From: Symsagittifera roscoffensis
Taxonomy: Eukaryota > Xenacoelomorpha > Acoela > Convolutidae
Assembly (NCBI RefSeq): GCF_963678635.1
Contig: NC_087071.1
Location: 42,980,153-43,044,152 of the forward strand
Direction: 5' to 3'
Length of the DNA stretch: 64,000 nt
Shown: piece after piece, positions 58,667 through 64,000 of the stretch
Position numbering within the stretch: the first letter of the stretch is position 1
Layout of the letters: each line of letters starts with the position of its first letter
Notes under the pieces: model-generated
Told to the model about the DNA's origin: nothing
Database searches by the model: none
What the model saw: only the letters and a program-made list of their open reading frames with translations
Translations under genes and position numbers: made by a program

Positions 58667-59311
58667 ATGGTATTCATCCTAGGAGCTAGTTCTTTGGATC
58701 ACGCGCTCCGAAAACTTCCCGCTCCGTCCCAGAAGCGCGTCAAAGATACTTGCTTTAGGAAGCCAGGTTTAAGTTTGAAGTTTAACGCTAGGGACTCTCA
58801 GAAAACAATACAGTACTACCTTCATCATTACTTGTCGCACCGTAACGACCTTGTAATTTGGCACGACGCCATTAATAACTCGATAAGTAGGCACCGCAGC
58901 AACAATAACCGCAAGCTGAGTAGTGAGCAACTTGTCAATTTGTTATTAAGGTATAGGACAAACATTTGTGCGATCGTATACTGTAGACGGAACGGAACCG
59001 AGGATATAGAGGAAAGTTTAGGTTCAACAGGTATTCTCGTTCTCAACGTCGTTAAAGACTTTATCTCTAAGCGTAAGGCCAAGGACCAGGTACTAATTGA
59101 GAAGTACAAAGAGCTTCACCAGCCTCCTTCCCTTGAGTTAAAGACTCTCCTCCTTCTAAGGCGTTATAGCGCTAATCTCAACATCCTTAAGACACGTAAG
59201 AAGCGAAACCGCTTACCCCTCAAAGCTCGGAAAGCTATAAGAAATAGGCTTCAGGTAGAAGCTTTGAGACGTCAAGTTCCCCCGTCTTGTAAGCTAATGA
59301 TGATTTACTAA
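58667..59311 (+). CDS. Accessory ORF of BEL element, possible SGNH-hydrolase-like
   Basis: 214 codons from ATG; an upstream extension in frame to 58574 exists but has no ATG. It opens MVFILGASSLDHALRKLP: a beta strand, then G-x-S, like block I of SGNH/GDSL hydrolases. Around residue 60 comes DLVIWHDAINNSISRHRSNNN, a strand followed by HD and an Asn pair where SGNH proteins keep Gly-x-Asn-Asp. After ICAIVYCRRNG and ILVLNVVKDFI strands, a LHQP motif lies near residue 150. The end is very basic (KTRKKRNRLPLKARKAIR). The alternating strand-helix pattern suits an alpha/beta fold. The SGNH call is tentative and the exact triad is not shown. It lies between PBS and gag, where BEL elements normally have nothing; it is intact. 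Confidence 0.6.
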   Translation: MVFILGASSLDHALRKLPAPSQKRVKDTCFRKPGLSLKFNARDSQKTIQYYLHHYLSHRNDLVIWHDAINNSISRHRSNNNRKLSSEQLVNLLLRYRTNICAIVYCRRNGTEDIEESLGSTGILVLNVVKDFISKRKAKDQVLIEKYKELHQPPSLELKTLLLLRRYSANLNILKTRKKRNRLPLKARKAIRNRLQVEALRRQVPPSCKLMMIY

Positions 59312-59404
59312 TGCAAATTTGATTACGTACCAAAACAGTATCTCATTTTATTGATTGTTTTCTATAAGTGAGCATCCGTAAAATATTGTCAATTTGTGAA
59401 AAAC

Positions 59405-59686
59405 ATGGACGAAAAATTCCAAAGTAAGATACGCAAGTTATTCGAAACCCGTCTAAATCTAGAAAATGAGCTGCTTAAAGGTCACTCATTATTACTTGAG
59501 TACATTGAGAATAATAGTCGCACTACAAAAATTGATAATGCTGTTTACAAATGTAAAATTGCGTTGGAAAAAGCTGTCGACGTCAATGAGCAATTAATTA
59601 GGTTAGCGGGAAAAACGGAAAATCCTGAAAAAATTATTGCTCAGCAAGACCTTTGGCTTAAGAAAGTAAACCGAAATGAACGATAA
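59405..59686 (+). CDS. Small helical ORF before gag, 93 codons
   Basis: From ATG 59405: MDEKFQSKIRKLFETRLNLE, then helices rich in Glu, Lys and Leu to VNRNER. It resembles the N-terminal coil of BEL Gag proteins but is a separate ORF. Its stop lies inside ATGAACGATAA, whose ATG (59676) starts the gag-pol frame: an 11-base start-stop overlap that suits termination-reinitiation. A GTG at 59396 is in frame but ATG is preferred. Intact. Confidence 0.65.
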   Translation: MDEKFQSKIRKLFETRLNLENELLKGHSLLLEYIENNSRTTKIDNAVYKCKIALEKAVDVNEQLIRLAGKTENPEKIIAQQDLWLKKVNRNER

Positions 59687-62600
59687 AGTAATGCACGAAG
59701 CTCAGAGTTACAAGATGAGCCTTGAACCTTCGTCATTTCCAGCAGCCGGCATTACAGGGAGCAAGGGATCTTTACAACAAACTAGGTCTGAGACATCCTC
59801 ACACTCGCACAAAACAAGTGATTCAGCAGCACGAGTATCTGAAAACAGGTCTAAGGTCTCTAATAAGTCTAAGGATAGTAGAAAGCTTGACTCACATAAG
59901 TCTGATAAATCTGCTTCCACTCGTCATACGTCGACTGTTCGCACTATGTCATCAAGTGAGAAACGGCATGAGTTAGCTTTAGTAAAACGACGCCATGAGG
60001 AGCTGGAAAGGCAGTATCAAGTATCTTTAAGACTTAAAGAGCAAGATAACCATCTTAAGTTCGAACAAAGTCAGCTGGAACTAGAGCAATTGGCTGAAAA
60101 TCATAAAAAGCAACTAATTGAAATTGAATTGAAAGCGTTTGAACTTGAGGACAGTTCATCTGAGGTTAGCGAGAAGGTAGCGGAAAGTAACTTAACAGGA
60201 GTAAGTCAACCTATTTCAAAGGTAGCAACCGATCGAACTAATGATTGGGTAGACTCTGTTAGTTCACAAGCACCTCCCGACGTTGCTAGTGCGCCAGGTT
60301 TGCAGGCCTTCACTCATGTACCCATTTCGTCAGGACCGACGACTTCCGCCCTCCTTGCTCATGCAATTCACACCAGTAATAGTCATAACCATGAGCACAC
60401 AGCATTGAGTGACCCTGGAATCCATAGTTATGGACATCGGGCTATGCCTCAATTTGGCAGTGCAAGCCGTTTGCCATTGCAAGCTTCTGTTTCATTCCCA
60501 GCCTCTGTTCCATTCCCAGTTAACAATATGCATTCTAGTGCACACGTGTCACCACCGTCTGCTGTTCCTTTACAGACCATGAGTTCAAACATAACTAATG
60601 GTAGTTTTGCCATCGCGCAACCGGAATCATTACCTGTCCCAATGTTACCGGCCCAACCCGGTTCTGGTTTTGTTTCTTTGTCGCCTGCATTTGCTGGTGG
60701 TGGCTTCTCATCTTCTGGAGTAAACCCAACGCCGGTTTTCTTTTCGGCATCTAATTGCCATGCAGCGCCAGTCCAGACGCAACATAATCTTCCCTTTGTT
60801 CCGCATACTGTGTCACCTAGTATTAACGATTACTACACAAGTGATGCAAACTTATGGCGATTGGCTGCTACAACTCCAATCGTCACGCCTGCTCAGTGTT
60901 GTAATGCTGGAAACATTTTTTCTAATGTGACAACTGTTGTCCCATCGTGTAACACCGCCGCTCCTTATACTAGTGGTGGGACTGTGTATTTTAATACTCC
61001 CCCAGTTCATCCACAACATGTTCCGTATTTCGTCAATCAAACTAATACTGGTTATCAGCCAGTCAACGAAGACTACGCACCGTCTCCCGCTTATCCGAAC
61101 CAAGGTTGTTCATCGGATCGACCTCTCTCCGCTCGTGAATTGGCGGAATTATTGATGCATAGCCGCAAAGATCATCTTCCTGAATGGAAGTTAGCCCAGT
61201 TTGACGGCAACCCGTTAAACTGGCACGAATGGTTTGGTCAGTTTAAGTCCACCGTTGATTCCGCTGTTCTCACCGATGATACGAAATTGACATACTTAAA
61301 AACGCTCGTCACAGGCAAAGCAAAAACCGCAATTGCGGAGTTTAGTTATAGTGGCGTTATGTACAAGGATGGACTGGCCACCTTGCAACGGAAGTTTGGG
61401 CAACCACATGCCATTGTTGGTGCGCATCTTGATAAGCTGAATACTTTTCCTCCACTTAAGATGCACAATTCGGAAAATGTCATTAGTTTCTCCTCTGCCA
61501 TATCTGGCCTCGTAGCAGTTTTCAAATCATTGTCTTTCAACGATGATCTAAAGAGTGTTAACCTGTTAAACCAAGCTGTTAGTAAACTTCCGCCTAACCT
61601 CAAGGAGGCTTGGTCAATGCATACTGTTAGACATAATTGGCAGCGACCAACACTCTTAGACTTTAACAACTGGTTGAAAGAAAAGGCCGAGGGGCATGAA
61701 AGATTACGTTTACTCAGCTCTAAGGCAAAAAACGAAGAACCGGTTAAGCCAAAAACAACCAAAGTTTTTGCAGCCAATAGCCAGGTAACTAGTAAGGCTC
61801 AGGATAAGTCTAAGTTTCCGCCGTGCGTTTTGTGTAAGGGTAGTCATGCATTGTGGAATTGTGCTGTTTTTAAGGAAAAGAATGCTACTCAGCGAGCAAA
61901 ATACGTAGCTGAACAGAAACTTTGCTTCGCTTGCCTCAATGGCAATCATAGTTTCCGGCAATGGTCTAGAGCAAAAAAGTGCCCGAAGCCAGAGTGTGAT
62001 AGCACACATAATGTCTTGCTCCATGGAGCCGAAAGAATATTTCCTCGGAAGGAAAATTCGAAGGTCTCGAATAAGGCTGGAACAAACAAATCCAAGGAGA
62101 ATACAAACACTTCCACCCATGCCGCTGTTAGTGATGTACATGACATTGAATCTTCTAAAGGGTTGTTGCCAATTGCAACACTTGGTGTATCCTCGGATGT
62201 AACCAGTCTCCTGACGTTGGTTCTTTGTGATAGTGCATCGACTCACTCCTGGGTGTCTTCGTCACTCGTAAACCGTCTCGGCTTAGTAGGGGAGCCCGTT
62301 AACTTGTCAATTAGTGGTTTCAATTCGACCACCGTTGTTGAGACTCAGAGGGTCAAGTTTACAGTTTCCTCCGAGCCGAACAATAGTGATTTCGTATTTT
62401 CTCTCTGTGCATATGTTAAAGACAACATTCGGATTGGTTCCGAATTAATCAATATTGCTGATTTGCAGAATAAATATCCACAATTAGCACCTATTAAGCC
62501 CATTCAATATACTTATGAGGACGTTGAAGTTATTATCGGACAAGACTACTACCACGCCGTTAGACCGATTGAGTTCATCTTGGGAGATGATAAAAACTCT

Positions 62601-64000
62601 CCGTGTTCCGTTCGCCTACCGATAGGTTGGGTCTTAAGTGGTCCGTTGCCGCCGTCCGGTAATTCTACTTCTTCGTGTTTCAAGTGTGTTGTTGAAGATT
62701 CTTCTCTGACCGACCAGATAAAATCCTGGCACGAGTTGGAAACGTATGGTGCTTTCAAACAAGTCGATGCCCGTTCCGCCGCGGATGAACATGCTTTATC
62801 CATCCTCAATTCTGAAACCGTTCACAATGGCGAAAGATACATTGTGCCTATGCTTTGGATTGATAGTAATGTCAGTCTACCAAACAATTATTACTCGTCA
62901 CTCGCCCAATTTAAATCATTGGAGAGAAGGTTAAGTAAAGACCCTGAGCTGCGCGAAAGATACGCAGAAACAATTAGAGAGGACATTAGGAAAGGCTATG
63001 TCGTTACCGTCGAACCGCATGATCCACGTAAGCGTTCCGATCGCGAGTGGTATCTTCCGCACCATCCCGTCGTAAATCCGAATAAGCCGGGTAAGGTGCG
63101 CCGAGTCCTTAATGGGGCTTCTAAGTTTCACGGCACATCCTTAAATAAGTCCTTATTGGTGGGTCCTGACCTACTCCAAAATTTAATTTTTGTGCTTTTG
63201 CGATTCCGTCAACATAAGTACGCCGTCTCCGCGGATATAGAGGGTATGTTCCTCCAGGTAGGAGTCCTTGCCCGCGATCAAATTTCGCTCCGTTTTTTGT
63301 GGCGGGAGGATACCACTTCCGATGTGGTAGTTCATCAGTACACTCGCCATATATTCGGCGCACGGTATTCGCCTACGTGCGCCAATTTCGCGTTGCGAAA
63401 AACAGCAACTGATAATATGTCCACATACCCTGAGGCCGCCTCAGTCGTAAATGAAAAATTTTACATGGACGATTACTTGGATTCATTCGAGAACGTTACT
63501 CAAGCAATTAAAACTAGTCGCGATTTGGTTTCCTTACTAAAATTAGGAGGATTTAATTTGACTAAGTTTGTCAGTAAGGCTGATGAAATCACTTCAGCAA
63601 TGAACCCCGAGGAATCCGAAACCTCATCTTCACCCATCAAGGAAATATGTAACGGTGCCGAACAATCATCACACGTCTTAGGTCTTAAGTGGGACCATGT
63701 GAAAGACACATTGGTTGTTAGCAGAGGCGTGGATCGTCCTCTCGATAAAGCAATAACTCAACGAACCGTCTTGAGTTTCGTCTCTTCTGTGTTTCACCCT
63801 GTTGGGTTAGTAGCTCCATACACAGTTAGGGCCCGTCTTTTACTTAAGGATATTTGGAAAATCAGTGGTCAAAGTTGGGACGACGAATTGCCAGAAGACA
63901 TAAGAGATAAGTTTCTCGAGTGGCACTCCGGTCTCCCTCTCTTAGGGCAATTGACTATTCCCCGTTGTTACTTCACAGAGCTTGTTGATCAAATTGAGCT
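59676..64000 (+). CDS. BEL/Pao Gag-Pol polyprotein, 3' end outside window
   Basis: One frame open for about 1441 codons to the window edge. Residues 1-90 are Ser/Lys-rich; about 91-180 a charged coiled coil; about 180-490 a Ser/Pro/Asn-rich linker; about 500-680 a DUF1759-type gag domain (LAQFDGNPLNWHEWFGQFKS, KLTYLKTLVTGKA). BEL-type zinc knuckles come at about 716-775 (CVLCKGSHALWNC, CFACLNGNHS, CPKPECDSTHN), the aspartic protease near 850 (LVLCDSASTHSWVSS) and RT at about 1130-1290 (RVLNGASKFHGTSLNKSL, AVSADIEGMFLQV, YMDDYLDS). The Pao-type region follows RT (about 1360 on). Single-frame Gag-Pol is usual for BEL. No breaks seen. Confidence 0.9.
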   Translation, partial: MNDKVMHEAQSYKMSLEPSSFPAAGITGSKGSLQQTRSETSSHSHKTSDSAARVSENRSKVSNKSKDSRKLDSHKSDKSASTRHTSTVRTMSSSEKRHELALVKRRHEELERQYQVSLRLKEQDNHLKFEQSQLELEQLAENHKKQLIEIELKAFELEDSSSEVSEKVAESNLTGVSQPISKVATDRTNDWVDSVSSQAPPDVASAPGLQAFTHVPISSGPTTSALLAHAIHTSNSHNHEHTALSDPGIHSYGHRAMPQFGSASRLPLQASVSFPASVPFPVNNMHSSAHVSPPSAVPLQTMSSNITNGSFAIAQPESLPVPMLPAQPGSGFVSLSPAFAGGGFSSSGVNPTPVFFSASNCHAAPVQTQHNLPFVPHTVSPSINDYYTSDANLWRLAATTPIVTPAQCCNAGNIFSNVTTVVPSCNTAAPYTSGGTVYFNTPPVHPQHVPYFVNQTNTGYQPVNEDYAPSPAYPNQGCSSDRPLSARELAELLMHSRKDHLPEWKLAQFDGNPLNWHEWFGQFKSTVDSAVLTDDTKLTYLKTLVTGKAKTAIAEFSYSGVMYKDGLATLQRKFGQPHAIVGAHLDKLNTFPPLKMHNSENVISFSSAISGLVAVFKSLSFNDDLKSVNLLNQAVSKLPPNLKEAWSMHTVRHNWQRPTLLDFNNWLKEKAEGHERLRLLSSKAKNEEPVKPKTTKVFAANSQVTSKAQDKSKFPPCVLCKGSHALWNCAVFKEKNATQRAKYVAEQKLCFACLNGNHSFRQWSRAKKCPKPECDSTHNVLLHGAERIFPRKENSKVSNKAGTNKSKENTNTSTHAAVSDVHDIESSKGLLPIATLGVSSDVTSLLTLVLCDSASTHSWVSSSLVNRLGLVGEPVNLSISGFNSTTVVETQRVKFTVSSEPNNSDFVFSLCAYVKDNIRIGSELINIADLQNKYPQLAPIKPIQYTYEDVEVIIGQDYYHAVRPIEFILGDDKNSPCSVRLPIGWVLSGPLPPSGNSTSSCFKCVVEDSSLTDQIKSWHELETYGAFKQVDARSAADEHALSILNSETVHNGERYIVPMLWIDSNVSLPNNYYSSLAQFKSLERRLSKDPELRERYAETIREDIRKGYVVTVEPHDPRKRSDREWYLPHHPVVNPNKPGKVRRVLNGASKFHGTSLNKSLLVGPDLLQNLIFVLLRFRQHKYAVSADIEGMFLQVGVLARDQISLRFLWREDTTSDVVVHQYTRHIFGARYSPTCANFALRKTATDNMSTYPEAASVVNEKFYMDDYLDSFENVTQAIKTSRDLVSLLKLGGFNLTKFVSKADEITSAMNPEESETSSSPIKEICNGAEQSSHVLGLKWDHVKDTLVVSRGVDRPLDKAITQRTVLSFVSSVFHPVGLVAPYTVRARLLLKDIWKISGQSWDDELPEDIRDKFLEWHSGLPLLGQLTIPRCYFTELVDQIE

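Larger units (their letters stand above)
57184..64000 (+). mobile_element. BEL/Pao LTR retrotransposon, continues past window end
   Basis: PBS, leader ORF, duplicated acceptor-like segments, accessory ORF, small overlapping ORF and a long gag-pol frame in this order. Gag has a coiled coil, a DUF1759-type domain and BEL-style zinc knuckles. Pol has the aspartic protease, RT with YMDDYLDS, and the start of the Pao-type region after RT (FVSSVFHPVGLVAPYTVRAR). No break is seen in the main frame over more than 4.3 kb, so it looks whole as far as it can be seen and is probably young. RNase H end, integrase and 3' LTR lie beyond 64000. Confidence 0.85.

Noticed and set aside
58828-59109. Minus-strand frame under the accessory ORF
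   Set aside because: Shadow of the plus-strand ORF, which has the better protein composition and start.

Overview
The window is 64 kb of AT-rich (about two thirds A+T) eukaryotic DNA, most likely from an invertebrate animal. The reasons are a spliced seven-transmembrane receptor gene with GT-AG introns, Ty3/gypsy, BEL/Pao and Copia-type LTR elements of the kinds found in invertebrates, a hAT-like MITE, and long minisatellites. I cannot name the species. There is one assembly gap of exactly 200 N (23613-23812). Nearly all of the window is repeat-derived; one host gene is clear.

Layout. 1-5868: two tandem copies of a unit of about 3.4 kb. Each carries a conserved cluster of promoter-like motifs (CRE, heat-shock element, CCAAT boxes), a short unfamiliar reading frame and a minisatellite of about 31 bp per unit. 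5870-12740: a decayed gypsy-like element on the minus strand (gag and zinc knuckle recognisable) with an internal tandem duplication. 12744-20297: a gypsy element on the minus strand with both 258-bp LTRs, a 5-bp target duplication, PBS, polypurine tract and an extra ORF after integrase; it is broken. 22.2-26.4 kb: older fossils, including a second gypsy relic interrupted by the gap. 27.35-43.64 kb: a long, old, gypsy/errantivirus-like element on the minus strand with gag, protease, RT, integrase and env-like parts, containing a nearly perfect 2461-bp tandem duplication.

44158-50475: the host gene. Three exons (64 codons, 67 codons plus 2 nt, and 856 nt) join with matching phases into a 416-residue seven-transmembrane receptor whose TM2-TM4 resemble cAMP-receptor-like (class E-like) proteins. 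Its second intron (4.9 kb) has collected a hAT-like MITE, a Copia relic and a BEL/Pao relic. Its last coding segment and 3' UTR are duplicated next to a second MITE that has an 8-bp target duplication.

51-57 kb: mostly non-coding, with a perfect 20-bp-arm palindrome, three dispersed hairpin modules, two tRNA-like relics and an inverted copy of the LTR family seen at 27 and 43 kb. 57.18-64.0 kb: a BEL/Pao element on the plus strand that runs off the window and looks undamaged in its main ORF. After a lysine-tRNA-like PBS it has a Ser-rich leader ORF ending at a splice-donor-like site, two near-duplicate acceptor-like segments, an accessory ORF of 214 codons (possibly SGNH-hydrolase-like), a 93-codon ORF whose stop overlaps the next start, and a gag-pol frame open for about 1440 codons. 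The accessory ORF and the compact overlap are the best candidates here for something undescribed.
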